From assembly GCA_003151875.1 (NCBI GenBank), contig PLYW01000005.1:1-8126 (forward strand): 8,126 nucleotides of DNA, written 5' to 3'. The number at the start of each line of letters is the position of its first letter. The first letter of the stretch is position 1. The position numbers and the translations under genes were made by a program. Origin of the DNA: Acidobacteriaceae bacterium (GTDB taxonomy: Bacteria > Acidobacteriota > Terriglobia > Terriglobales > Acidobacteriaceae). The notes under the pieces were generated by a model. The model was not told the origin of the DNA. It ran no database searches and saw only the letters and a program-made list of their open reading frames with translations. Shown piece by piece: positions 1 to 5,799 of this stretch.

Positions 1-108
1 AGCGAGGAGCGGAGCGACAAGTCGAAGGACCCCTATAGCAACCGCGAACCTTGGCGCAACTATAGGGGTGCATCGACTCGCGTTCGCTAAACCCGGCGAA
101 CGCTCGCT
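1..108. repeat. Structured intergenic element with two hairpins (may extend upstream of the window)
   Basis: Two perfect inverted repeats lie in tandem. The first pairs 29-38 (ACCCCTATAG) with 60-69 (CTATAGGGGT) around a 21-nt loop, and GTCGA at 21-25 can extend it with TCGAC at 73-77. The second pairs 80-87 (GCGTTCGC) with 96-103 (GCGAACGC) around an 8-nt loop. AGCGAG at 1-6 is complementary to CTCGCT at 103-108, so the whole could close as one branched structure. No reading frame here looks real and no T run follows, so it is a poor intrinsic terminator. It resembles dispersed structured repeats I associate with Acidobacteriota genomes; that family link is from memory. The left boundary is unknown because the window starts here. 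Confidence 0.6.
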
Positions 109-220
109 CAGCATGACACCCGAACATTTGACGCTTTCGTGAATGGATCCTGACTCTGCACTCGTGGACAATCCACCTGCAAACCAACCACCCCCCTCCT
201 GCCCACCCGTCACCAGCCCC

Positions 221-226
221 TATGAT
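221..226 (+). promoter_or_regulatory. Possible -10 element for the acyl-CoA dehydrogenase gene
   Basis: TATGAT is close to the sigma70 -10 consensus and sits 65 bp before the start codon, in the leader between the hairpin element and the gene. No good -35 hexamer lies 16-18 bp upstream; that stretch is C-rich. Treat it as a weak candidate. Apart from this and the ribosome site I see nothing functional in 109-290. Confidence 0.22.
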
Positions 227-278
227 CTGCGTCACAGCACCAATGGTTGACGGCAAATCACAATGAGTTATTGCACCC

Positions 279-286
279 GGAGGTGA
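279..286 (+). promoter_or_regulatory. Ribosome binding site of the acyl-CoA dehydrogenase gene
   Basis: GGAGGTGA is an almost full anti-16S match ending 4 nt before ATG at 291. It fixes the start and argues against the overlapping +1-frame alternative beginning with TTG at 247. Confidence 0.8.
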
Positions 287-290
287 GCGC

Positions 291-2525
291 ATGGCAACCA
301 CTGTGCCGAAACTGCGATCCGAAACTCTGCGTACGCTGCCCGACGACAACGTGCGCCAGATTCTGTGGCATTTCGCCGACCGCTATGACCTGCAGATGCT
401 GGTGCAGTCGGCGCGCGAGGTGGCGCGCGGTCCCGTGGCCCGTCTGGTCTCCGAGGGCTCCCGCGGCACTCACGAGTGGACCAGTAAGAAAGCCAAGTTG
501 CTCGAGGCTTTCGACCAGTCCGGAATCACCGCCGTCTTCATGGATCCCGAGCAAGGCGGCTACCTGGTTGGGCCCAAGAATCTTGCGCTCGCCCTGATCG
601 CCTTTGAGCTGGCCTGGGTGGACGCCGGCGCCGCCACCTGCAGCCTGGCGGGATGCCTGGCCCTGGCGCCGATCCACGAGCGTGGCACGCCCGAGCAGCG
701 CGCGCACTACATGGCGCTGGCCGCTCCCGCCGCTCCCGGAGAAGATCGCCAAACCTATCGCGGCGCCTTCTGTCTCACCGAGCCGATTCCCTACGTCGGC
801 GTGGATACCGGCATGTTGAGCGGCAAAGTCAGCGTCACGGAATGGGCCGACGGCAAGGAGCCGCTGCTGCACGTGGAGAAGCGCGGCCGCTTCATCACCA
901 ACATGGGCTTCGCCAACTTCGTTACCGCTGCGGTCGATTCCGGCGACGATCGCATCAAGGGCTCCTGCATGGTGATCATCGAGGAGAGCGATCCCGGCGT
1001 CTTCGACCGCGGCACTCCGACGCGCAAACTGGTGCACCAACTGTCTTCCACCTGCGATCCCATCTTCAATGTGCACGTGCCGGCCAGCCGCATTGTCGGC
1101 GGATACACCATCAAAGACGGCGTCATCTTTCCCAACTACCGCCACAGCGAAGTCATCGAAGCGGTCTTCAAACGCACGCGAGTCACGGTGGCGTTGATGA
1201 CGTCGGCCAAGCTGCTGTCGGCCGTCGAGCCGATCATCCGTTATCAGCGCGGGCGTTTTCGCGGCTCGGAGCAGGCCAAGCCGGGCATGCTGCGCTACGA
1301 ACTGGGCTTGCAGCAGCGCCAGGATGCGCTCCACCGGCTGGCCAACCTGTGGGCGATTGGCGAAGCAGGCGCGGCGCTGGGATTTGCCGCGGCGCGGCTG
1401 TATGACGAACTCGATCCCCTGGAGCGCGAGAAAGTTGCGATCCTGGCCGCCAAAGGAATTCGCGGCGGCAAAGCCGAGATGAAGTTTTTCCGCGACGTGG
1501 ACCAGTCGGCGCTCGAGCTTTTACGCCTTGAGGCGGTGCCGGAGGAAAAGCGCAACCGCGATGTGTATGACACGCTGAAGAGCGACCGGCTGGTCGAGTT
1601 TGCTTTGAAGGATACGGTGGCCAACGTGCTCTGTCCGGCGGCCAAGCTGTGGAACACCGGCACCGGCGCAAACTCGATGCGCGAAGCGCTAAGCCTGATG
1701 GGCGGCTATGGAATCACCGAAGACTGTCCCGGCTTCCTGGCGTACAAGTGGATGGACTCGCAACTCGAGGCGACCTACGAGGGCCCCGAGGCGGTGCAGC
1801 GTCGCAATCTTAGCGTCACCATGACCAACGAGTTGTTCCTGGCGCAGTTCCGGCAATGGATCGCCGAAATGCGCCGGGTTGCCGAGCATCGTCCGGGAAC
1901 GGGCGCATGCACTCTCGCTACTGCGATGCAGTTGTGGCTGTGGACTTATCGCCACCTGCGGGTCACCACCGACGCTTACGGTGGCGCGCTGTATCAGAGC
2001 GCTCGCCAAGGCGTGACCTTTCCACTGGCCGATGCGCTGGGCTGGTTGCTGGCCGCGCGTCAGCAGACGCTGGACCTGATCGAGCTGGAAACCGCGGGTC
2101 CTGAGAATCCAGTGCTGGCGGAAGGGTTGGCCAGCACGCTCGATTTCTTTACCGACCTTTGCCACATCCAGGCGGCGCGGGCCGCCGGAGAAGTGGGCCG
2201 CATCTGCGCCGAGCTGGTCTTTGGATACAACCGGCATCCGGCGTGGGATGACGAAGGTTACAAGGGTTGCTATCAGAGCGATGAATTGGATTCGCTGGAA
2301 GGTCTGATTCCGGGCATCGCGTCGTGCGCCACCGATGTTGTGGGGGCGAACGAAAGCCATCCCGCGAAGGCGGGGCCATGCGCTTCATGCCAGGGGCTGG
2401 AAGGATTCCAGCGCCTGCGCTCCAAGTTGGATGGCTGCCTGACCGGCGCGCAACTGGCGAAGGACAGGCTCGCCGAAGCGCTCTCGAAGGTGATGATTCC
2501 GGAAGCGCTGGATTACCCGCGGTGA
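291..2525 (+). CDS. Acyl-CoA dehydrogenase, long form (744 aa)
   Basis: FAD enzyme that introduces the alpha,beta double bond into an acyl-CoA and gives its electrons to ETF. Visible family marks: CLTEP at 161-165 (beta-domain flavin/substrate segment), the CDPIFNVHVPASRIVGG-type stretch at 255-271 (the usual F.dv.VP..n.lG region), GGYG at 471-474, and a YEG motif at 496-498 inside LEATYEGPEAVQRR. Glu497 is the predicted catalytic base by alignment with the E of the 'IYEGT' motif of medium-chain enzymes. At 744 aa it is nearly twice the ordinary 380-400. The VP-to-GGYG spacing is roughly 80 residues longer than usual, with a charged insertion around 370-435, and there is a helical C-terminal extension from about 520 with several cysteines, including a CxxC at 697-700. 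No signal peptide or membrane segment is seen. Its place ahead of ETF-QO and EtfBA genes points to those as its electron acceptors. The acyl substrate cannot be told. The start is set by the strong ribosome site at 279-286. Confidence 0.94.
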   Translation: MATTVPKLRSETLRTLPDDNVRQILWHFADRYDLQMLVQSAREVARGPVARLVSEGSRGTHEWTSKKAKLLEAFDQSGITAVFMDPEQGGYLVGPKNLALALIAFELAWVDAGAATCSLAGCLALAPIHERGTPEQRAHYMALAAPAAPGEDRQTYRGAFCLTEPIPYVGVDTGMLSGKVSVTEWADGKEPLLHVEKRGRFITNMGFANFVTAAVDSGDDRIKGSCMVIIEESDPGVFDRGTPTRKLVHQLSSTCDPIFNVHVPASRIVGGYTIKDGVIFPNYRHSEVIEAVFKRTRVTVALMTSAKLLSAVEPIIRYQRGRFRGSEQAKPGMLRYELGLQQRQDALHRLANLWAIGEAGAALGFAAARLYDELDPLEREKVAILAAKGIRGGKAEMKFFRDVDQSALELLRLEAVPEEKRNRDVYDTLKSDRLVEFALKDTVANVLCPAAKLWNTGTGANSMREALSLMGGYGITEDCPGFLAYKWMDSQLEATYEGPEAVQRRNLSVTMTNELFLAQFRQWIAEMRRVAEHRPGTGACTLATAMQLWLWTYRHLRVTTDAYGGALYQSARQGVTFPLADALGWLLAARQQTLDLIELETAGPENPVLAEGLASTLDFFTDLCHIQAARAAGEVGRICAELVFGYNRHPAWDDEGYKGCYQSDELDSLEGLIPGIASCATDVVGANESHPAKAGPCASCQGLEGFQRLRSKLDGCLTGAQLAKDRLAEALSKVMIPEALDYPR

Positions 2526-2549
2526 CGCGCCTCATCCGACAGGGGGATT

Positions 2550-2638
2550 CACCACGGAGGCACGGAGATCACGGAGAAGACCCAATAGAAATAAAAAACT
2601 CCGTGTCCTCCGTGTCTCCGTGGTGAACGATTTTTTTT
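2550..2638 (+). terminator. Long imperfect hairpin plus T run after the dehydrogenase gene (repeat copy A)
   Basis: The 27-nt arm 2550-2576 is complementary to 2599-2625 at 24 of 27 positions (one of the three exceptions is a G-T wobble), with a 22-nt loop. A run of eight T follows at 2631-2638, 5 nt after the stem. That geometry could act as an intrinsic terminator or attenuator 25 bp after the stop codon. The T run is slightly too far from the stem for a textbook case, and the element is a repeat, so termination may be incidental. Confidence 0.45.
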
Positions 2639-2654
2639 GGCGGAACGAAGGACC
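2557..2654. repeat. CACGGAG-type dispersed repeat, copy A
   Basis: A 98-bp unit nearly identical to 2672-2770. The two copies differ by two substitutions (one in the A-rich loop, one C/T before the T run) and by T-run length, eight here and nine in copy B. Inside the unit CACGGAG occurs twice at one end and its complement CTCCGTG at the other, forming the hairpin. When translated on the minus strand this sequence gives the TTETRRTRS-like peptide I recall as a common spurious annotation across bacteria, which supports a widely dispersed non-coding repeat. Confidence 0.9.
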
Positions 2655-2671
2655 CATAGGGCAAGTAACCA

Positions 2672-2770
2672 GAGGCACGGAGATCACGGAGAAGACCCAA
2701 TAGAAATAAGAAACTCCGTGTCCTCCGTGTCTCCGTGGTGAATGATTTTTTTTTGGCGGAACGAAGGACC
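2672..2770. repeat. CACGGAG-type dispersed repeat, copy B
   Basis: Second copy of the preceding unit, 99 bp, separated from copy A by 17 bp. Its hairpin pairs 2672-2691 with 2714-2733. The outermost pairs seen in copy A are lost because the left flank reads CCA instead of ACG. A run of nine T lies at 2746-2754. The copy ends 20 bp before the TTG start of the next gene, so its hairpin and T run sit in or just before the leader of that gene. Confidence 0.9.
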
Positions 2771-2779
2771 GGAACCCTT

Positions 2780-2784
2780 GAGGA
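2780..2784 (+). promoter_or_regulatory. Ribosome binding site that decides a TTG start
   Basis: GAGGA lies 6 nt before TTG at 2791. An in-frame stop (TGA, 2779-2781) overlaps this site, so TTG is the first possible start in the frame, and the first in-frame ATG is far inside the FAD domain. This strongly favours TTG. Confidence 0.75.
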
Positions 2785-2790
2785 CACCGT

Positions 2791-4647
2791 TTGACCACTG
2801 CTGACCAACCCGCCATCGAGCGCGCGACCATCGACGTTGACATTGCCTGCGTTGGCTTTGGGCCCGCCACGGGCGGCTTCCTGACGACGCTTTCGCGCCA
2901 ACTGCTCAACGACGATGGCAGTCCGGCAATCGAGAGCAAGGCCGCGCCGGGTATGCCGCTGCAAGTTATCTGCTATGAGCGCGCCGACGACATTGGTTTC
3001 GGCGTCTCCGGTGTCGTGACGCGGGCGCGCGGCATCCGGGCGAGCTTCCCCGATTTGGACCCTGCGCAAATTCCCATGGCTGCCCCGGTTGTGAACGAGA
3101 AGGTGGTGTACCTGCTCGATCCGGTGGGCGCCAGCCGACGCTCCCGAGTGCTGCGGGCTGGCGATCGTTGCTTGCGTGCGTTTGGCAAGATTCTTGGTGT
3201 TACTCACGACGCGTTCGAACTCCCCTACACGCCGAGTTTCCTCCACAAGAAAGATGGGCTGGTGCTTTCCATCGGCCAGTTCAACCAGTGGGTAGGCTCG
3301 CAATTGATGTCGAGCGGCGCAGTGCAAATCTGGCCGGGCATGCCGGTGGACAATGCTCTCATCGAGGACGGCAAGGTCCTGGGTGTGCGCCTGGTCGATC
3401 AGGGTGTGGACAGCGAGGGACACCCCGAGTCCGGCTTCACTGCCGGAATGGACATACGCGCGGCGCTCACCGTCATTGGAGATGGGCCGGTCGGCGCGGT
3501 CGGTCATGACCTCGACGACCGCCTGGGAACTCCGCCGGGCAACGAAGTTCGCGAGTGGGCGCTCGGCATGAAGTTCGTCATCGAGCTTCGGCCCGATGTT
3601 GATCTCGAACCTGGCACGGTCTTCCACACGTTCGGCTTTCCGGAGCCGGAGATATTCGGCTTCTTCTATGTCCATCCCGGCGGCGTGGCGTCGGTGGGCA
3701 TCTTTGTTCCGTCGTGGTTCGATTGTCCAACGCGCACCGTGTACCGCTACCTGCAGCATTACATTCAGCACCCATATCTCTGGCGTTACCTCGAAGGCGG
3801 CAAGCTGCGCTCGTGGGGCGCCAAGTCTTTGCAGGAATCGGGCAAGCGCGGCGAGCCTTATCTCGTGGGCGACGGTTACGCGCGGATTGGCGAGTCCTCG
3901 GGCAGTACCAATGTGCTCACGGGTTCGGGCGTGGACGAGGCATGGACATCGGGCGTGCAACTCGCTGAAGGCGTGCTGGAGTTGTTGCGAGCCGGCAAGC
4001 CGTTCACGCGCGAAAACCTGGCGCAGGCTTACGAAGCTCGGCGGCGAGCAAGTTGGCTGGAGCGGGAGGCCGGCATCGCGGAGAAGTCGCGTGACGGATT
4101 CCAGCGCGGCGTCGTCACCGGACTGATCGGCATGGCCGTGACTGCATTCACAAAAGGCCGGCTCTCGTTAGGCAGCCATCCTGCCAGGCCGTGCGAGCGG
4201 ATCGTGTCGCCGGAACAGTTCTATCGAGGCAAGCTCGCGCCGCCGCAGATCGTGAGCATTCAGCATCAGTGCAACGTCGGCGGCACTTCGCTGCATGACT
4301 CCTTGATGGATGCCTGTGGCTGGCCCGCGATCGCTCACGATGGTTCGCTGCTGGTATCGCATCAGGACGTGCTGCTGATGGGCGGCAAAGTTCAGGCGGC
4401 CGCGGGATATGCTGACCACGTTCGCTTCCGCGACCTCGAAGTGTGCGGGCAGTGCGGGACCAAGCTGTGCGTCGAGATGTGTTCCGGACAGGCGATCACC
4501 CGAAGCCTGGAAGGGCCGCCCAATTTCGATCGCGAGAAGTGCGTGTTCTGCGGCGCTTGCATGTGGAACTGCCCAGAGAGCGTCGAAGGGCGCCCCAACC
4601 TGCAATTCCGCGCGGGCGCGGGCGGGCTGCATTCGGCGGAGAACTAG
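2791..4647 (+). CDS. ETF:quinone oxidoreductase-like flavoprotein with C-terminal ferredoxin domain (FixC-FixX type, 618 aa)
   Basis: Takes electrons from reduced ETF and passes them to membrane quinone (family role). Residues 15-30 hold the FAD Rossmann motif (VGFGPATGG, 21-29). Further ETF-QO landmarks follow in order: the IGDGPVGAVGHDL stretch near 229-241, WALGMKFVIEL near 256-266, GTVFHTFGFP and FFYVHPGG near 275-298, HPYLWRYLEGGKLRSWGAKS near 327-346, and NVLTGSGVDEAWTSG near 374-388. A weakly hydrophobic stretch at 440-455 may help membrane contact; no signal peptide is seen. The tail carries cysteines at 552, 555, 560, 564 and 584, 587, 590, 594, the second set in CxxCxxCxxxCP form. 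Mitochondrial ETF-QO uses only four cysteines for one [4Fe-4S], so two clusters are possible here. The roughly 600-aa length fits ETF-QO. It lies between the dehydrogenase and EtfBA genes. Start is TTG. Confidence 0.92.
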   Translation: MTTADQPAIERATIDVDIACVGFGPATGGFLTTLSRQLLNDDGSPAIESKAAPGMPLQVICYERADDIGFGVSGVVTRARGIRASFPDLDPAQIPMAAPVVNEKVVYLLDPVGASRRSRVLRAGDRCLRAFGKILGVTHDAFELPYTPSFLHKKDGLVLSIGQFNQWVGSQLMSSGAVQIWPGMPVDNALIEDGKVLGVRLVDQGVDSEGHPESGFTAGMDIRAALTVIGDGPVGAVGHDLDDRLGTPPGNEVREWALGMKFVIELRPDVDLEPGTVFHTFGFPEPEIFGFFYVHPGGVASVGIFVPSWFDCPTRTVYRYLQHYIQHPYLWRYLEGGKLRSWGAKSLQESGKRGEPYLVGDGYARIGESSGSTNVLTGSGVDEAWTSGVQLAEGVLELLRAGKPFTRENLAQAYEARRRASWLEREAGIAEKSRDGFQRGVVTGLIGMAVTAFTKGRLSLGSHPARPCERIVSPEQFYRGKLAPPQIVSIQHQCNVGGTSLHDSLMDACGWPAIAHDGSLLVSHQDVLLMGGKVQAAAGYADHVRFRDLEVCGQCGTKLCVEMCSGQAITRSLEGPPNFDREKCVFCGACMWNCPESVEGRPNLQFRAGAGGLHSAEN

Positions 4648-4708
4648 AGTAGGTTTCACGTGTATAGGGTGGGGGCATCACCCGCATTATTCAGGAGATT
4701 CTCAACGC

Positions 4709-4737
4709 TTTGAAAGGGCACGGCTTCAGCCGTGCCG
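4709..4737 (+). repeat. Palindromic GGCACGGC repeat, left arm
   Basis: The 29 bases are an exact reverse complement of 4842-4870. Inside, GGCACGGCT (4717-4725) and AGCCGTGCC (4728-4736) are themselves complementary, so each arm can fold alone into a tight hairpin or pair with the other arm. This fits a REP/BIME-like dispersed repeat; no transposase gene is in the window. Confidence 0.9.
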
Positions 4738-4759
4738 TTGGGTGGGCGGCGAGAGTTGG

Positions 4760-4820
4760 GCTTCAGCCCCTGAGGGAACTCGCCTTCGTCGCAACACCGA
4801 GGTCCCTCAGTGGCTAAAGC
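4760..4820. repeat. Inner imperfect inverted repeat
   Basis: 4760-4777 and 4803-4820 are complementary at 16 of 18 positions (GCTTCAGCCCCTGAGGGA against TCCCTCAGTGGCTAAAGC). They lie inside the outer 29-bp inverted pair, so the whole of 4709-4870 could fold as a two-tier stem. It shares the GCTTCAGCC core with the outer motif, which suggests related repeat units. Confidence 0.75.
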
Positions 4821-4841
4821 CACCATAACGACAGCATCTGG

Positions 4842-4870
4842 CGGCACGGCTGAAGCCGTGCCCTTTCAAA
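4842..4870 (-). repeat. Palindromic GGCACGGC repeat, right arm
   Basis: Exact reverse complement of 4709-4737 over 29 bp, including the flanking CCTTTCAAA box. The inverted head-to-head arrangement is typical of BIME-type pairs. Confidence 0.9.
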
Positions 4871-4912
4871 TCAAACACGGGCGCGGAGTTTTTCGCAGAC
4901 TATGAAGCCGTG

Positions 4913-4932
4913 TGAGGCCGTGCCCTTTCAAA
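4913..4932 (-). repeat. Degenerate third copy of the palindromic repeat
   Basis: Matches 4851-4870 with one mismatch, and the last 16 bases (4917-4932) are identical. The other half of the palindrome is missing or scrambled into the preceding GAAGCCGTG (4904-4912). It ends 46 bp before the etfB start. Confidence 0.75.
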
Positions 4933-4978
4933 GCGACCGAATATAGATGAATTATTCTGATTCACTGGAAAACCGAAG

Positions 4979-5791
4979 ATGACGAATCCCTATCACGTTG
5001 TAGTTTGCGCCAGCGTCGTTCCCGATCCCTTGCAAACGCTGGAACCAATCACCGGGCCGTCCGGTCCGGCGCTGAAGAACGAGATGATGTTGCCCGCGAT
5101 CCTCGATCCCTGGGCGTCGCACGCGCTGTACGAAGGCGCCAACCTGGTGAAGCACATCGCCGGCAGCAAGCTCTGGCTGGTGAGCATGGCGCCCAAAGCC
5201 AAGCTGCAGCAGGTGATGATGACGGTCGCGCAAAAAGTTCCGCTGCAACTGGTTGCCGTGGACGGCCCCTCCAGCGGTTTCGCCGATGCTCATCAGACGG
5301 CGACGGCGCTGGCGGCGGCAATTCGTGGCATCGTGGGCATTGATCTGTCGCGGCTGCTGCTGTTTGGAGGATGGGAATCGGCCAGCCGCAGCGCGGGCGT
5401 GACCTTGCAGCTCATCGGCGAAGAACTCGGGATCGTCGATCAGTTCCAGGGGGTTGACGCAATCACTCCGCAGGAAGACGGCTCGTTCGAGGTGCTGGAG
5501 CGCGTGGAAGGCGCGCGCCACCAGGTTTCGTTGTGCGCCGGGCCGCCGGCTGTGCTGGGATGGGCGACAGGAAATCTTGGCGAACCGCGCAACGATCCGC
5601 AGGTCGGCATGGCCAACATGCGCACCATCATGCCTGCGTTGCAGCGGGCCACAGTCGCAGCGATTTCCGCCGATGGACTGCAATACTCCAACGTCGCTAC
5701 GCCCAAACAGCAGCGCCAAACCCGGATCGTAAAGGACCTGCCCGCCGAAGACATCGCGCGCGAAATCGTGCAGTGGATCAAACAGGAGTAG
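4979..5791 (+). CDS. etfB: Electron transfer flavoprotein, beta subunit (divergent, 270 aa)
   Basis: Beta subunit of the ETF heterodimer, a soluble flavoprotein that collects electrons from acyl-CoA dehydrogenases. The N-terminus (VVVCASVVPDPLQ, 7-19) matches the 'VKQVPD' opening of EtfB/FixA. DPWASHALYEGANL (43-56) sits where the family has NPxDExALEEAL, GGWESASRSAGVTLQLIGEELGI (130-152) matches the nucleotide-binding G-x-D-x2-G...LA..LG region, and GEPRNDPQVGMANMRTIMPAL (201-221) matches the 'prypsl..imkAkkK' segment. Length is usual for EtfB (250-270). Sequence is well diverged, so assignment rests on order of landmarks and on the neighbouring alpha subunit. The ribosome site is weak (GGAA at 4967-4970), but the start fits the family N-terminus. 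Whether it binds AMP only or a second, bifurcating FAD cannot be decided by eye. Confidence 0.88.
   Translation: MTNPYHVVVCASVVPDPLQTLEPITGPSGPALKNEMMLPAILDPWASHALYEGANLVKHIAGSKLWLVSMAPKAKLQQVMMTVAQKVPLQLVAVDGPSSGFADAHQTATALAAAIRGIVGIDLSRLLLFGGWESASRSAGVTLQLIGEELGIVDQFQGVDAITPQEDGSFEVLERVEGARHQVSLCAGPPAVLGWATGNLGEPRNDPQVGMANMRTIMPALQRATVAAISADGLQYSNVATPKQQRQTRIVKDLPAEDIAREIVQWIKQE
5784..5788 (+). promoter_or_regulatory. Ribosome binding site of etfA, overlapping the etfB end
   Basis: AGGAG is encoded within the final codons of etfB and lies 11 nt before ATG at 5800. It selects this start over upstream in-frame codons inside etfB, and suggests translational coupling that would help make the subunits in equal amounts. 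Confidence 0.65.
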
Positions 5792-5799
5792 CGAGAACT

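Larger units (their letters stand above)
4648..4978. other. 331-bp intergenic region filled mainly by palindromic repeats
   Basis: No believable gene lies here. From 4709 to 4870 it is a nested inverted-repeat structure, followed by a degenerate third copy to 4932. The first 60 bp hold only a weak 5-bp hairpin (4667-4671 with 4679-4683) with no T run, so no clear terminator for the oxidoreductase gene is seen. The last 45 bp before etfB are AT-rich (TATTCT at 4953-4958) and could hold a promoter, but no -35 at proper spacing is visible. Confidence 0.6.

Noticed and set aside
247..597. + strand frame starting with TTG upstream of the dehydrogenase start
   Set aside because: It overlaps the dehydrogenase gene in another frame, has low-complexity Arg/Ser/Pro content, and the ribosome site at 279-286 serves the ATG at 291.
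258..1334. Long minus-strand open frame opposite the dehydrogenase gene
   Set aside because: It is the GC-rich shadow of a clear acyl-CoA dehydrogenase and shows no recognisable domain; the + strand gene has a strong ribosome site and family motifs.
2550..2770. CRISPR array
   Set aside because: Only two long units with a 17-bp gap, each with an internal hairpin; no short repeat-spacer periodicity and no cas genes.
2532..3960. Minus-strand open frames running through the repeats and the oxidoreductase gene
   Set aside because: Their C-terminal parts are translations of the CACGGAG repeats, which give repetitive RRHGGHG and TTETRRTRS peptides, and the rest mirrors the ETF-QO-like gene.
5533..5799. 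Extended N-terminus for etfA inside etfB
   Set aside because: The upstream codons overlap etfB and encode Arg-rich out-of-frame sequence. The ATG at 5800 has a ribosome site and gives a typical EtfA N-terminus.
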